Both the position numbers and the translations under genes were made by a program. A stretch of 64,000 nt of DNA from assembly GCA_022826645.1 (NCBI GenBank), contig JAJDUM010000030.1, positions 18,771 to 82,770 on the forward strand, given 5' to 3'. The notes under the pieces were generated by a model. That model was given only the letters and a program-made list of their open reading frames with translations. It made no database searches and was not told the DNA's origin. Source of the DNA: Candidatus Poribacteria bacterium. Lineage in GTDB: Bacteria; Poribacteria; WGA-4E; PCPOR2b. Every line of letters starts with the position of its first letter. Position 1 is the first letter of the stretch. This document shows, one piece after another, positions 35,263 to 45,636 of the stretch.

Positions 35263-36677
35263 AAACTATGTTCCTTGATTTTTCTGAAGATGGTTCGTTT
35301 CGATACACCTAAAATTTGTGCCGCTTTGGCTCTATTGTTTCCAGCATATTGGAGCGTTGATCGAATAACTTCCCTCTCGATTTCTGCCATCGACATCCCC
35401 ACTTCAACGTCCAGTCCAGATGAAGGCAGGTCTACCGCGTCGGTATCTATAACGGTAGGAGCGGAGAGGATAACAGGAGAACTAACTCTGGCAGATTCGA
35501 GAATATGTTCCGGGACATCATCGATGTCAAGTTCTGGTCGGTTCGACATGATAACCATACCCTCCACACAATTTCTTAACTCCCGCACGTTACCTTGCCA
35601 GTCATATCTCATCAACGCTCGCATTGCATGGGAGGTCATGCGCTTCGTCATCATCCGGTTCTCTTGGCAAAATTCTTCTGTAAAGGCTTTGACCAGGAGT
35701 GGGATATCCTCGCTTCGCTCACGGAGCGGAGGCAGGGAGATCCGAATTACGTTCAAGCGATCGTAGAGATCGGGTAGAAACCTCTCCTGTTCTACTGCTT
35801 TCTCAAGATTGCGGTTCGTTGCGCAAATGACGCGAACATCAATCTCTATCAATTCATTCCCACCGACACGCTGAAACTCCCTCTCGGCAAGCACCCGCAA
35901 GAGCCGTGCCTGATTTGACAAACTCAATTGTCCCACTTCATCAAGAAATAACGTTCCGCCGTGAGCCGCCTCAAATCGCCCTTTCCGTGTCTGATACGCA
36001 CCGGTAAACGCGCCCCGTTCATGTCCAAAAAGTTCGGATTCCGCGAGACCTTCGTTCAAGGCTGCACAGTTGAATATAACCAGAGGCCCTCGCCTTAAAC
36101 TTCGGTGGTGCATAGCGCGGGCGACCAGCTCCTTTCCGGTGCCACGCTCACCACGGATCATGACGGTGGCTCTTGTTGGGGCGACCTGTGCAATGAGATC
36201 TCGAATCTCTTGGATTTTCGGTGAGTGTCCCGTTAGTTGGATGAGCCCGACCCGTTCATCGATCTGAGATTGTAGCTGTCGATTCTCTACGGTGAGTCGC
36301 TGATTTTCGAGTATTTTGTGGAGGAGGGCTATCAGCTGGGGCAGGTTGAGGGGTTTAGGGAGAAAATAGCTCGCTCCCATATGAATCGTAGCTTTGATGC
36401 CAACATCGGTCTCTAAAACATTTGGGGCTGTAGCGAAAATTACGCCGACATCAGGGTTCCGATCATAGGCTGCTTCAAGAAGCTTGAGCCCATCCACCCG
36501 TTCGCCTATAAGTGGAGCAATCAGCACATCAATGTCCAAGCGTTCGATGCGGTCTAACGCCTCATACATTGTGCGAGTTGCGAGCACACGCAACCCCTCG
36601 CGCTCAAGTGTGAGACAAATCATTTCGCGCTGTCGTTGGTCCGGATCAACAACGAGGATAGTGGTTTGGTCGTTCAT
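35250..36677 (-). CDS. Sigma-54-dependent transcriptional regulator with degenerate receiver
   Basis: 475 residues, NtrC-like. The receiver domain (about 1-120) has VVDPDQRQR and the lysine in FLPKPLN, but at the phospho-acceptor position the sequence reads VLIAPLIGERVDG with alanine or proline instead of aspartate. The sigma-54 ATPase domain has GERGTGKELVARA, GAFTGAYQTRKG and GTLFLDEVGQLS. A Fis-type helix-turn-helix (NNRAKAAQILGVSKRTIFRKI) ends it. The receiver is probably not phosphorylated in the normal way. It precedes the membrane/MoxR pair. An ATG at 36698 would add 7 residues; neither start has a clear ribosome binding site. Confidence 0.85.
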   Translation of the reverse strand: MNDQTTILVVDPDQRQREMICLTLEREGLRVLATRTMYEALDRIERLDIDVLIAPLIGERVDGLKLLEAAYDRNPDVGVIFATAPNVLETDVGIKATIHMGASYFLPKPLNLPQLIALLHKILENQRLTVENRQLQSQIDERVGLIQLTGHSPKIQEIRDLIAQVAPTRATVMIRGERGTGKELVARAMHHRSLRRGPLVIFNCAALNEGLAESELFGHERGAFTGAYQTRKGRFEAAHGGTLFLDEVGQLSLSNQARLLRVLAEREFQRVGGNELIEIDVRVICATNRNLEKAVEQERFLPDLYDRLNVIRISLPPLRERSEDIPLLVKAFTEEFCQENRMMTKRMTSHAMRALMRYDWQGNVRELRNCVEGMVIMSNRPELDIDDVPEHILESARVSSPVILSAPTVIDTDAVDLPSSGLDVEVGMSMAEIEREVIRSTLQYAGNNRAKAAQILGVSKRTIFRKIKEHSLCDE

Positions 36678-36812
36678 TGTGCTAACCCATAGGGTCATTT
36701 AGTGTTACTGTAGGAGGGATCTCCGAATCCCGACATCTTACTGTAGGCGTGATCTCCCGGTTGCGCCTTTTCAAACAAAATGGGTAATAAGCCGAAAACT
36801 GAATAGCCCTAG

Positions 36813-37259
36813 CTAACCCAGTTTCTGCTTGACAATTTGGCTGATAACCGAATTGTCTGCTTTGCCCCTCAACTGTGGAACGAGTTTCCCCATGACTTTA
36901 CCCATATCTCGCATTGACGTTGCCCCTAACTCCTCAATCGCATCTGTGACGGCGGCTTCGATCTCTTCCTCCGAAAGTTGGGCGGGGAGAAATTCTTGTA
37001 ATATCTCAATCTGTGCCATTTCGGCTTCAACGAGGTCATCGCGGTTGGACTTTCGTAACTGTTCGAGTGCATCCTTCCTTTTCTTAATCTGGCTGGCGAT
37101 TACCTCTAAAACACCGTCATCATCCAATTCAATTTGGCTATTGATTTCCTTGTCCCGGACGGCACCGCGCACCATGCGAACCGCAGACAGACGATTCTTG
37201 TCTTTTGCCCGCATCGCCTGCTTCATATCTTCGTTTAACTGCTCTTTGAGTTCCATCAA
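36813..37259 (-). CDS. yqeY: GatB/YqeY domain protein
   Basis: 148 residues, alpha-helical. It has the family pattern KEQLNEDMKQAMRAKDKNRLSAVRMVRGAVRDKEI at the N terminus and LPAQLSEEEIEAAV and GKVMGKLVPQLRGKADNSVISQIVKQKL at the C terminus. The domain is shared with the tail of GatB amidotransferase subunits and is thought to interact with tRNA; the exact role is not known. A second ATG one codon in is equally likely as the start. Confidence 0.9.
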   Translation of the reverse strand: MMELKEQLNEDMKQAMRAKDKNRLSAVRMVRGAVRDKEINSQIELDDDGVLEVIASQIKKRKDALEQLRKSNRDDLVEAEMAQIEILQEFLPAQLSEEEIEAAVTDAIEELGATSMRDMGKVMGKLVPQLRGKADNSVISQIVKQKLG

Positions 37260-37493
37260 AAGATCCTCTTTTTTGTTATATAATCCGTTCTAAGTGGCAT
37301 GAAATAATACCCCATCTCTCAGCCAGCGTCAAGCCGAAAAGTAGTGCTGTAGCCCCCGCGAAAACGGAGCTTGTTCGGTATGAATTGGCCCCTCATATGT
37401 CATCAATTCTGATCTCTACAACCCACCCCACCAAGATGCCAAGTGTATCGTAAGCTGCTAATAATATGCTGTACGATAGAATTGACTCTATGC

Positions 37494-37600
37494 CCGTAGG
37501 TCGGGCATCTTGCCCGACCTAAAAAGCCCCAGAGAGGCGACAGGTCTATAGCACATCGGTAAACCAATTACCCCAAGCCCCAGAGGGGCGACAGGTGTGT
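37494..37600. repeat. Intergenic repeat block: Family B core and a Family D copy
   Basis: GTAGGTCGGGCATCTTGCCCGACC (a Family B-like core) is followed by a Family D repeat at 37525-37600, with AGCCCCAGAGAGGCGACAGG and AGCCCCAGAGGGGCGACAGG around AGCACATCGGTAAACC. The rest of the 37260-37736 gap shows no gene or RNA. Confidence 0.5.
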
Positions 37601-37736
37601 CGTCTGTTTGATTATTTTTAGTAGATGTCTGGTATGGAAACTCAATCTACGGATTGTCTAAGCAACTTGCGTTCGCAATATGTAGAACGATAGTTAAGAT
37701 ATAAAGTTACTGTCAAAGCCCCCTTGTTCTAATGAT

Positions 37737-38423
37737 TCAAAACCACTCTGCCAATTTGCTATATGTTCGAGGCGCGGGACTGTTTTCCCCTGCGAGATCC
37801 ATCCCAAGCAGGTGATCCCGTAACAGCTGCAATCCGGTGGGGGTATCTACATCGTACCACGGCGGCAACAAACCCAATTGTGTGGTGGTCGCCTGAATTT
37901 TCTCAAGTGTTTGACGGAAGACAACCTCGGTGCTCCACGAGACCTGCTCAAAGATAGTCGGAATCAACGAGGACGCGCCCTCCTTTGAGAAGCCGATGAG
38001 GTAATAACCACCGTCCACGCTGGGACCAATGACAACATCGTGTGACTCCAACAGATCAAGTGCGTGTTCGACATATTGGATCGGTAGCGTTGGACTATCC
38101 GATCCGACGAATAGGAATCTGGCGTATCCCTGATCGTGCGCCCAACGTGCAGCAGCAGTTAAGCGTTCCCCAAGCGATGCACCCTGTTGGGCAATATAAA
38201 CCGGATCTTCCCCTATCAGTGCTTGGAGAACCCCCAAACTTTCGGGCGGTGTATAGGCGATTACGCGGTCGGCTGTGGAGACTGCGGAAAGAGCATTGCA
38301 CCAATCGACCAGGAATGTCTGATATAGAGACGCAGCCTGCTCTGGTGAAAGGTAAGGGATGAGGCGAGTTTTAACTTGACCGGGAACAGGATCTTTGACA
38401 AAGACTATAACGCAGGCATCCAT
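37737..38423 (-). CDS. TIGR04282/DUF2064-family glycosyltransferase
   Basis: 228 residues from ATG 38423, which follows GGGGAG. It starts MDACVIVFVKDPVPGQVKTRL, the family signature, and contains LFVGSDSPTLP and VIGPSVDGGYYLIG with the conserved D-G-G-Y. The family has a nucleotide-diphospho-sugar transferase fold and usually acts near other glycosyltransferases. A longer reading from 38720 adds about 100 residues without similarity. It overlaps the membrane gene upstream by 19 bp. Confidence 0.85.
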   Translation of the reverse strand: MDACVIVFVKDPVPGQVKTRLIPYLSPEQAASLYQTFLVDWCNALSAVSTADRVIAYTPPESLGVLQALIGEDPVYIAQQGASLGERLTAAARWAHDQGYARFLFVGSDSPTLPIQYVEHALDLLESHDVVIGPSVDGGYYLIGFSKEGASSLIPTIFEQVSWSTEVVFRQTLEKIQATTTQLGLLPPWYDVDTPTGLQLLRDHLLGMDLAGENSPAPRTYSKLAEWF

Positions 38424-39421
38424 ATTTTGCTCCCCGGTTGTGCGTTGTAACGGGTGTCTGATCGATGGAGCAGGGAGGCGGACTGTACATCCGATGTTTC
38501 TGGCAGGCTCGGCTGACGTTGTAGCCAAGCGACGACGATTACTATGCAAGCGATGATAATCGCTAAAAAAGCAATTAGATTTCCCTTGAGTGTTCCATTG
38601 CTGCGATCGATCTGAACTTTTGCAATACATCCGGCAACAGCGGCAAGGAGAGCGAGGACCGAACTTGCATACCACGGTAGTTGGAGGATCACACCGAGGA
38701 GGGAAACTAACGATACCCACAGACCGAACTTGGCAAGACGGTTGATTTGAGCTTCCGGCGCGTTTGCGTTGTCAGGTGTCGGTGTAGTTTGTTGACGGCT
38801 TTCCGCCCGGGTTGGCGGCACATCACGATACGTGGATTCGACTAAACGGATAAATTCTGGCAACAGACTCTCCTGCTTGAGCCATAGGGAGAGGTCCGGA
38901 TATTCATGCCTGATGAGGATGGAAAACTCTTGGCGTTGGGCACTAAAGTCGATAAACTCTTCCCAGCGATCTTCTTCAACCATATAGTACGGTGTCGGTC
39001 CAACCTGCAATTCATATCCCCGCCCGACGTAATGGGCGATCTTGCCGATCTCCTCGCGGTCCGCAATTATGGTTGCTGTTCCGTCTGTTGACGTCGGTTG
39101 TGGGATGTCACTGCCCGAGGTTTCGTCGGCACGTTTCAGACGGGAATTGCTTTCATCATCCACGTGCTGGTTTTCATATTCCTCATTTGTTATTGCCAAA
39201 CCGGTTCGGCTAACGATCTCTAAGGCTTCGATTCGGTCGTCGGGATGAACGGAAAGGGTAATCTGACGTTGTCTATCTGCGTTCCGTGTGTAATCGGGGC
39301 GACACCGAATCTGTTCGTTGCCGAGCATTGTCTGAATCAGGTTCGATTCCCACTCGTCTGTCGTACGGTAGATTTCAACCCAATCATCCGTGCTAAAAAG
39401 TAGGTCGCTGTTTTGAGCCAC
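38405..39421 (-). CDS. DUF2007-like N-terminal, membrane-anchored hypothetical protein
   Basis: 338 residues from a GTG at 39421, preceded by AGAGGG at good spacing; a TTG 12 codons upstream has none. The N-terminal part (WVEIYRTTDEWESNLIQTMLGNE, then QITLSVHPDDRIEALEIV) resembles DUF2007, a small putative signal-transducing domain. A second similar module with YYMVEEDRWEEFIDF follows. Two or three transmembrane helices occupy about 230-310 (LLGVILQLPWYASSVLALLAAVAG and LIAFLAIIIACIVIVVAWL). Function is unknown. Confidence 0.68.
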   Translation of the reverse strand: MAQNSDLLFSTDDWVEIYRTTDEWESNLIQTMLGNEQIRCRPDYTRNADRQRQITLSVHPDDRIEALEIVSRTGLAITNEEYENQHVDDESNSRLKRADETSGSDIPQPTSTDGTATIIADREEIGKIAHYVGRGYELQVGPTPYYMVEEDRWEEFIDFSAQRQEFSILIRHEYPDLSLWLKQESLLPEFIRLVESTYRDVPPTRAESRQQTTPTPDNANAPEAQINRLAKFGLWVSLVSLLGVILQLPWYASSVLALLAAVAGCIAKVQIDRSNGTLKGNLIAFLAIIIACIVIVVAWLQRQPSLPETSDVQSASLLHRSDTRYNAQPGSKIWMPAL

Positions 39422-39478
39422 GATTTGCCCTCTGCGATGGTGCCTCGTTACACTCAATCCGATTTATTGTCCCGTGTA

Positions 39479-39943
39479 CTACAGTTCTGGACTGTAGAGA
39501 ATCGCGTCATCAGTTCGTGAATAGCCGACAAGTTCACTCGGATCGAACAGAATATTTAGTTCACGTTCCGCATTCTCAGGGGAGTCTGAGGCGTGAACAA
39601 CGTTGTGAGTGATGTCAATCGAGAAATCTCCACGAATGCTGCCGGGTTGAGACTCGGTTGGTCTTGTTGCCCCGTTGACCAGGCGTACCAGTTCGATAGC
39701 ATCTCGCCCTTCAAGGGCAATTGCCACGATCGGTGTTGATGTCATAAATTGGATGAGGTAGTCGTAAAAGAACTTCCCTTGATGCGGTTCGTAGAGTTGA
39801 TCCGCTCGATCCTTCGGGAGTTTGAGTAATTTAAGTCCTACCAGTTTGAGTCCCTTGCGCTCAAAGCGGTTGATAATTTCACCAATCAGTCCGCGTTGAA
39901 CGCCATCCGGTTTAATCAAAACTAAGGTTTTCTCTGGGTTCAT
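39479..39943 (-). CDS. ndk: Nucleoside diphosphate kinase
   Basis: 154 residues. Conserved TLVLIKPDGVQRGLIGEII, the R-P-T and PGSIRGDF motifs and the catalytic histidine in NVVHASDSPENAERE are all seen. It transfers the terminal phosphate between nucleoside triphosphates and diphosphates. AGGCGG precedes the ATG. It lies between a J-domain gene and a membrane gene on the same strand. Confidence 0.95.
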   Translation of the reverse strand: MNPEKTLVLIKPDGVQRGLIGEIINRFERKGLKLVGLKLLKLPKDRADQLYEPHQGKFFYDYLIQFMTSTPIVAIALEGRDAIELVRLVNGATRPTESQPGSIRGDFSIDITHNVVHASDSPENAERELNILFDPSELVGYSRTDDAILYSPEL

Positions 39944-39972
39944 TTAGCCGCCTATTTATTATAATGTTAATG

Positions 39973-40004
39973 GGTGGCACACGTACATCTTGCATAGTGC
40001 CACC
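39973..40004. repeat. Perfect inverted repeat between ndk and the J-domain gene
   Basis: GGTGGCAC and GTGCCACC form an 8-bp perfect inverted pair with a 16-bp loop. There is no T-run, so a Rho-independent terminator is unlikely; it may be a protein or RNA structure site. Confidence 0.45.
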
Positions 40005-40014
40005 AGTTATCGGG

Positions 40015-40881
<867 letters not shown>

Positions 40882-40908
40882 CTAATTTTTCCTGCGCATC
40901 AAACAGCT

Positions 40909-41340
40909 TTATGCGTCATCCCCGCTGTCCGCGTTGAGTTTTTCATCAAGGCTATGCTTGCCGGGTCCAATCAGAATCAAGCTCAGAAAAACGATGCCAA
41001 CTTCGATCGCGTGCGATGCACCCCCTAATCCGTCCCCGCGACTTAGATGGGAAACGGTAGCGACCAACATCGTTATTGTCAAAAGGATACAGGCGGGTCT
41101 GAGAAGGAAACCGAGGATGAGACAGAGTCCACCCAAAGCCTCCGAAATCGCCGCCATAAAGCCCCAGAACGCTGGTAGGAACGTAATGCCAAGACTCCCC
41201 ATTGCCATCCCGACCTTTTCCCATTTCTCGGGACCACCAAACAGTTTTGGGAACCCGTGGAAGAGGAACATACACCCAAGTCCGATCCGAAGGATTAATA
41301 AACCGGTATCTCGATGTTTATCCAAAAATGTCAAGATCAT
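40909..41340 (-). CDS. DoxX-family membrane protein
   Basis: 143 residues with four transmembrane helices. The family pattern LLILRIGLGCMFLFHGFPKLFGG opens it, GLCLILGFLLRPACILLTITML follows, and a C-terminal helix is EVGIVFLSLILIGPG. DoxX-family proteins are small membrane proteins linked to redox and thiosulfate functions, but most are uncharacterised. AAGGAG precedes the ATG. Confidence 0.85.
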   Translation of the reverse strand: MILTFLDKHRDTGLLILRIGLGCMFLFHGFPKLFGGPEKWEKVGMAMGSLGITFLPAFWGFMAAISEALGGLCLILGFLLRPACILLTITMLVATVSHLSRGDGLGGASHAIEVGIVFLSLILIGPGKHSLDEKLNADSGDDA

Positions 41341-41643
41341 CGCTTGTGTCTCCTTTTATGCTCGGTTGTTCGATCTTCAGGTCTGTCCAAACTTACCCTC
41401 GCGAAAATAGGGACGAAAACAAGGAAATGATAGGCGATTCTGAGAAAATAATCAAGGAAAAAATATGGGACCATTTGGTGCGCGATATCACTAGACGCCT
41501 CGACATGTGATCGTGACGATCTCTACACCCATCGTAGGCGGGGCACCTTGCCCCGCACTGGCGATCTTCCATCGAATTACAACACCTCGTCGTTCAACTG
41601 CACAATTCCCATCTAGCTCTGTAAACATAAGCATGGTTTCTTG

Positions 41644-41672
41644 TTGACACAGTATCTCAAATGAGGTATGGT
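41644..41672 (+). promoter_or_regulatory. Predicted sigma-70 promoter ahead of the ManD-like gene
   Basis: TTGACA at 41644-41649 and TATGGT at 41667-41672 are spaced by 17 bp. The leader would be nearly 300 nt and includes a Family A repeat. The rest of 41341-41785 holds a Family B core (41526-41555) and a short open stretch ending at TGA 41511 that I cannot assign. Confidence 0.4.
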
Positions 41673-41785
41673 AGGGCAAATTGTATACGGTTGAATTTAC
41701 GGTTTTGTGCGTTGGTGAGGCACATGCCGCGATAAGGCATTATAGTCTATTTTTGAAAAAGCGATGGATACGACAAAAAAAGGAG

Positions 41786-41952
41786 GCTCATGTAAAAACG
41801 GAGTGCAAAACACGAATAGAAACTAAAAAACTTTGAATCCCGATCCAACTGTGGGAGGGGCATCCCTGCCCCGATGAGGGGATGACCGTCGGGCTAGGAA
41901 GCCCGACCCACAGCGGATTTCAGTTTCTATTGCACGATTTCTTAACATGAGC
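41786..41952. repeat. Family A inverted-terminal repeat, complete copy (167 bp)
   Basis: It begins GCTCATGTAAAAACGGAGTG and ends GCACGATTTCTTAACATGAGC, an imperfect inverted pair over about 30 bp. Inside lie GGGAGGGGCATCCCTGCCCC and other short palindromes. It ends 17 bp before the start codon of the ManD-like gene. Confidence 0.6.
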
Positions 41953-41969
41953 GAAAAAGGAAACGTCCT

Positions 41970-43187
41970 ATGGCAAAAATCAAAGAAATTCGATGTATTC
42001 GTACACGCGTCAATGGAACTTGGGTTATCGTGAAGGTGACTACCGACCAGCCGGGGCTCTACGGCATCGGTTCTGCCAGCGACCACTACCATGCCCAAAC
42101 AGTTATCACGGCGATTGAAGAGTGCATCGCTCCTCGCCTCATCGGTCGTGAGGTTGGACATATTGAAGACATCTGGCAATCTACGCTAACCAGTGGTTAC
42201 TGGCGGAATGGGGCAATTTCAAATACCGCACTGGGCGGCATTGATATGGCACTTTGGGATATCAAAGGAAAGGAAGCGGGGATGCCGGTCTATCAACTTC
42301 TCGGTGGTCCCTGTCGTTCTGCTGTGCCGTGTTACGCCCACGCTGGCGGGGGTGACTTCGTCGAACTTGAAGACGACATCCGTCGCTACATGGAAGAGGG
42401 CCATTCGGTTATTCGGTGTCAACTGGGTGGGTACGGCGGCGGTGGATTTATTGAAGCCGATAAAGCCGGGCAGCCAAAGAACCCTTGGTCCAACGCGCCT
42501 GCCTTCGATGATGAGGCGTACATTGAGAGCATCCCAAAAATGTTCGACTATCTACGATCGAAGTTAGGATTCGGACCAAAACTCACGCACGATGTCCATG
42601 AACACCTCCGACCACAGTGTGCAGTAACGTTGTCAAAACTCCTTGAGCCGTACCGCCTCTTTTTTCTGGAGGATGTCCTCTCACCTGAGCAGATTGACTG
42701 GTTCCGTCTGATTCGGCAGCAGTGCACTACCCCGCAGGCGATGGGCGAACTCTTCATCAACCCTCACGAGTGGACACCGCTTATCACTGAACGGCTTATT
42801 GACTTCGTTCGTGTCCGGGTATCGAAGGGTGGCGGCATTACTCCGTGCCGTAAAATCGCCACGCTCTGTGAATGGTTCGGTGTCAATACCGCATGGCAAG
42901 AAGGTGGGGACAACGATCCCGTCAACCAAGCAGCGGCAATGCACTTGGACTTGGCGAGCTGGAGTTTCGGTATTCAGGAAGAGAATCACTTCAGCCAAGA
43001 GGAACTTGACATCTTTCCCGGTCACGCGATTCTTGAGGGGGGATACCTCTACGCCAACGATCAGCCGGGGTTGGGAATCGACATCGACGAGACGAAGGCA
43101 GCGCAAATGCTGGACACGGAACGGGCGAAAGTACCCAATTACGCCGCTGAGGATCGAAAAGCGGATGGATCGGTGGTAAGACCATAA
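41970..43187 (+). CDS. Enolase-superfamily dehydratase, mannonate dehydratase (ManD/RspA)-like
   Basis: 405 residues. The C-terminal TIM barrel carries the ManD features: THDVHEHLRP with the metal-site aspartate and a histidine, the acidic FLEDVL and the GELF metal site (MGELFINP), then VRVSKGGGITPCRKIA and a late WQEGGDNDPVNQAA. The N-terminal part has GYWRNGAISNTALGGIDMALWDIKGK. Such enzymes dehydrate D-mannonate or related sugar acids. The ribosome site AAAGGAA precedes the ATG. Confidence 0.88.
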   Translation: MAKIKEIRCIRTRVNGTWVIVKVTTDQPGLYGIGSASDHYHAQTVITAIEECIAPRLIGREVGHIEDIWQSTLTSGYWRNGAISNTALGGIDMALWDIKGKEAGMPVYQLLGGPCRSAVPCYAHAGGGDFVELEDDIRRYMEEGHSVIRCQLGGYGGGGFIEADKAGQPKNPWSNAPAFDDEAYIESIPKMFDYLRSKLGFGPKLTHDVHEHLRPQCAVTLSKLLEPYRLFFLEDVLSPEQIDWFRLIRQQCTTPQAMGELFINPHEWTPLITERLIDFVRVRVSKGGGITPCRKIATLCEWFGVNTAWQEGGDNDPVNQAAAMHLDLASWSFGIQEENHFSQEELDIFPGHAILEGGYLYANDQPGLGIDIDETKAAQMLDTERAKVPNYAAEDRKADGSVVRP

Positions 43188-43286
43188 TCGACAACTATGG
43201 TAGATTTTAGAATTACTTGGACATTGCCAATCGGCGAGGTGAGCAAACCTCAACTACTGGGATTAGAAAAATCTGGGCTACAACCC

Positions 43287-43373
43287 GGTAGGTGCGGTTT
43301 CTAACCGCACCGAATAGGCGCAGTTTGAAATAGCGCCTACCAGACATGAGGAGCGAAAGTGTCTATTTATTTT
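43287..43373. repeat. Family C repeat, partial copy in reverse, abutting a Family A copy
   Basis: GGTAGGTGCGGTTTCTAACCGCACC at 43287 and, at the right edge, GAAAGTGTCTATTTATTTT, the reverse of the Family C left arm. The other arm is missing. It touches the Family A copy at 43375. The 43188-43583 gap holds only these repeats. Confidence 0.45.
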
Positions 43374-43374
43374 G

Positions 43375-43509
43375 GTTCATGTTAAGAATTAGTGCAACAG
43401 CAACTGAATCTTCGTAGGGGTTGGGTCCCCCAACCCTTACGGACTGCGGACGGGGAAACCCCGCCCCTACGATTTCGATTCGCGTTTTGCACTTTCTTTT
43501 TACATGAGC
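43375..43509. repeat. Family A inverted-terminal repeat, complete copy (135 bp)
   Basis: It opens GTTCATGTTAAGAATTAGTG and closes TTTTGCACTTTCTTTTTACATGAGC. The interior has GGGGTTGGGTCCCCCAACCC and CGGGGAAACCCCG palindromes. Its right half is nearly identical, reversed, to the copy at 63861. Confidence 0.62.
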
Positions 43510-43583
43510 TTTTATTTTTATAATTCACTATAAGTCAGGATTGAAGACAAATTTTGTCCCCAATCATAGGGAGGAGATTGACA

Positions 43584-44207
43584 ATGTTAAAAGCATCGAT
43601 CGCAACGAGCTTTAATTGTCCGGGACCTGGCACCAACGGACTCGCTTGGCAAGCCACAGCTATCTGGAGCGTAGAGGGTGGTGGAACGTTACATAAAATT
43701 AACCCCCAAACCGGTGAGGTTATCCTTACCGTAAATCCACCCACGGCGGGTTCCAGTGGACTCGAATGTGATGGCACCCATTTTTGGTATTCTGATATCG
43801 GTGAAAAGATCCTGTACAAATTAACCGTGTCGGATGTGCAGGTTGTCACCTCGTTTTCGCCACCGGGTCCGAGTCCGCACGGTCTCGCTTGGGATGGCGA
43901 ATCCCTGTGGAGTGCCGATGTGCAATCAGATCGGCACTATAAGGTTTCTCCTGAAACTGGCGAGATACTGGCAGAATTTCCATCACCCGGCACACGGCCA
44001 CACGGGATCGCTTGGGATGGAAACACGTTGTGGAGTGCGGACACCGACACGCACATCATCTCCCAAATTGACCCTCAATCCGGGGAGGTTTTGGATTCCT
44101 TCGAGTGTCCTGGTGAGCCGCACGGCTTGACGTGGGATGGCGCGAATCTCTGGTACGGCGATGATGCTGAGAAGACGATTTGCAAAATCACGCTGGAACG
44201 CACTTAA
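43584..44207 (+). CDS. NHL/YncE-like beta-propeller repeat protein
   Basis: 207 residues from ATG 43584, which follows GGGAGGAG. The sequence repeats a unit with PHGLAWDG and LWSAD, at least four times (for example PSPHGLAWDGESLWSAD, RPHGIAWDGNTLWSAD, EPHGLTWDGANLWYGD). This is the pattern of short propeller proteins such as SMP-30/NHL or glutamine cyclotransferase-like folds. No signal peptide is seen. A partial propeller like this may need to dimerise; the ligand is unknown. Confidence 0.7.
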   Translation: MLKASIATSFNCPGPGTNGLAWQATAIWSVEGGGTLHKINPQTGEVILTVNPPTAGSSGLECDGTHFWYSDIGEKILYKLTVSDVQVVTSFSPPGPSPHGLAWDGESLWSADVQSDRHYKVSPETGEILAEFPSPGTRPHGIAWDGNTLWSADTDTHIISQIDPQSGEVLDSFECPGEPHGLTWDGANLWYGDDAEKTICKITLERT

Positions 44208-44370
44208 CAGAAGCACGTGATTTTTGAATCTTTGGTGTGAGTTGGTAATGAGTCGTTTTCACGTTTCACAGCTTGTCCCGATTTATCGGGGCATCACGTT
44301 TCACTCTCGGTCTTTGACAGGGGAACGTGTCAACAGTTGCAAGCTCGCCCCATTGGTTATGAGGTCAATT

Positions 44371-45537
44371 ATGACACGAACGATAGGCATCGGTGTCATC
44401 GGTATGGGGTGGATGGGAACTGTGCACAGCCGTTCCTACCGACAGATTCCGATCCGTTTTCAGGACTGTGGGGTTCGACCACGCTTGGTCATCTGTGCGG
44501 ATGAAGTGGATGATCGTGCCCGCGAGGCGCAAACGTTTTTGGGCTTTGAACGGTACACCACCGATTGGAGACAGGTTATTGCCGATCCAGAGGTGGAACT
44601 CGTCAACATTACCGCGCCAAACAGTATGCACCTCGAAATTGCGACGGCGGCTGCCGAGGCTGGCAAGCATATCTTCTGTGAGAAGCCTGTCGGTCGGAAT
44701 CCACAAGAGACCGCCGCTATCGAAGATGTCGCTCGGCGCGCTGGCGTTTTGACCTGTGTGGGTTATAATTACCGATGGGCGCCGCTTGTGCAGCATACAC
44801 GACAACTGATTGAGGAAGGTCACCTCGGCGATCTCACACACTATCGTGGACGTTTCTTTGCGGGTTATGCAAGCAATCCGTACGCCGTGCTGTCGTGGCG
44901 GTTTCAACGCGAAGTAGCGGGATTGGGAACCTTGGGCGATCTGATGTCGCATGTCGTTGATATGGCACAGATGATTGCGGGTCCGATTAAGCGTTTAGTG
45001 GGCAACCGCGAGACTTTCGTCTCAGAACGTCCGCTTGCCACCCCCGGCGAAGGTACGCATTTTTCTGTCCGCACAGATGGTCCAACAGGCGAAGTCACCA
45101 ACGAAGATTATGTCGGCGCGCTGGTGCAGTTTTCAAATGGAGCGCACGGCATACTGGAGGGGTGTCGGGTCATAAATGGACCCGAGTGTGAGATGGCGTT
45201 TGAGGTCCACGGCACACTGGGCGCGATAAAATGGGACTTTGAACGGATGAACGAGCTCCATCTGTTTCTATCCGACGACGATGCCGGACCTAACGGTTAC
45301 ACCCGTATCGTGAGCGGTCCCGAACACCCGTTTCATGCACATTTCAATCCCGGTCCCGGTGTCGGCTTAGGCTACGAAGATTTGAAAATGATTGAATCCT
45401 ATCAATTTTTGAAGTCTATTCGAGATGGAGGTCAGGGTGAGCCTGCTTTTCGTGAGGCGTTGGCGGTGGCTAAGGTGTTAGGTGCGATTGAACGCTCGTG
45501 GGAAACAGAGCGCTGGGAAGAGGTACAAGCCTCGTGA
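44371..45537 (+). CDS. Gfo/Idh/MocA-family NAD(P)-dependent oxidoreductase
   Basis: 388 residues. N-terminal Rossmann motif [15 protein letters not shown] and the catalytic-site motif CEKPVGRN with the lysine of E-K-P. The C-terminal domain has the conserved [11 protein letters not shown] with a metal-free histidine. It should oxidise or epimerise a sugar or inositol. The start ATG 44371 follows GAGG; upstream starts run into repeats. It lies next to a selenoprotein gene and a second Gfo/Idh/MocA gene on the other strand. Confidence 0.88.
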   Translation: MTRTIGIGVIGMGWMGTVHSRSYRQIPIRFQDCGVRPRLVICADEVDDRAREAQTFLGFERYTTDWRQVIADPEVELVNITAPNSMHLEIATAAAEAGKHIFCEKPVGRNPQETAAIEDVARRAGVLTCVGYNYRWAPLVQHTRQLIEEGHLGDLTHYRGRFFAGYASNPYAVLSWRFQREVAGLGTLGDLMSHVVDMAQMIAGPIKRLVGNRETFVSERPLATPGEGTHFSVRTDGPTGEVTNEDYVGALVQFSNGAHGILEGCRVINGPECEMAFEVHGTLGAIKWDFERMNELHLFLSDDDAGPNGYTRIVSGPEHPFHAHFNPGPGVGLGYEDLKMIESYQFLKSIRDGGQGEPAFREALAVAKVLGAIERSWETERWEEVQAS

Positions 45538-45636
45538 AACGTGATGCGCGAAACGTGAAAACGATATTTTTTCTAATCCTGTTAATCCTTGAATTCTGAT
45601 AAGGTTTCATGTGGTCTTACGGGACTGGAGGCTAAG

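Noticed and set aside
37737..38720. N-terminal 100-residue extension of the DUF2064 protein
   Set aside because: No similarity to the family, no ribosome site, and it overlaps the membrane protein gene; the ATG at 38423 has GGGGAG.
39973..40004. Rho-independent terminator of the J-domain gene
   Set aside because: The stem is perfect but there is no T-run on either strand.
41427..41511. Short reading frame of 27 codons after DoxX
   Set aside because: It has no recognisable domain and no start signal; it could be a remnant but cannot be supported.
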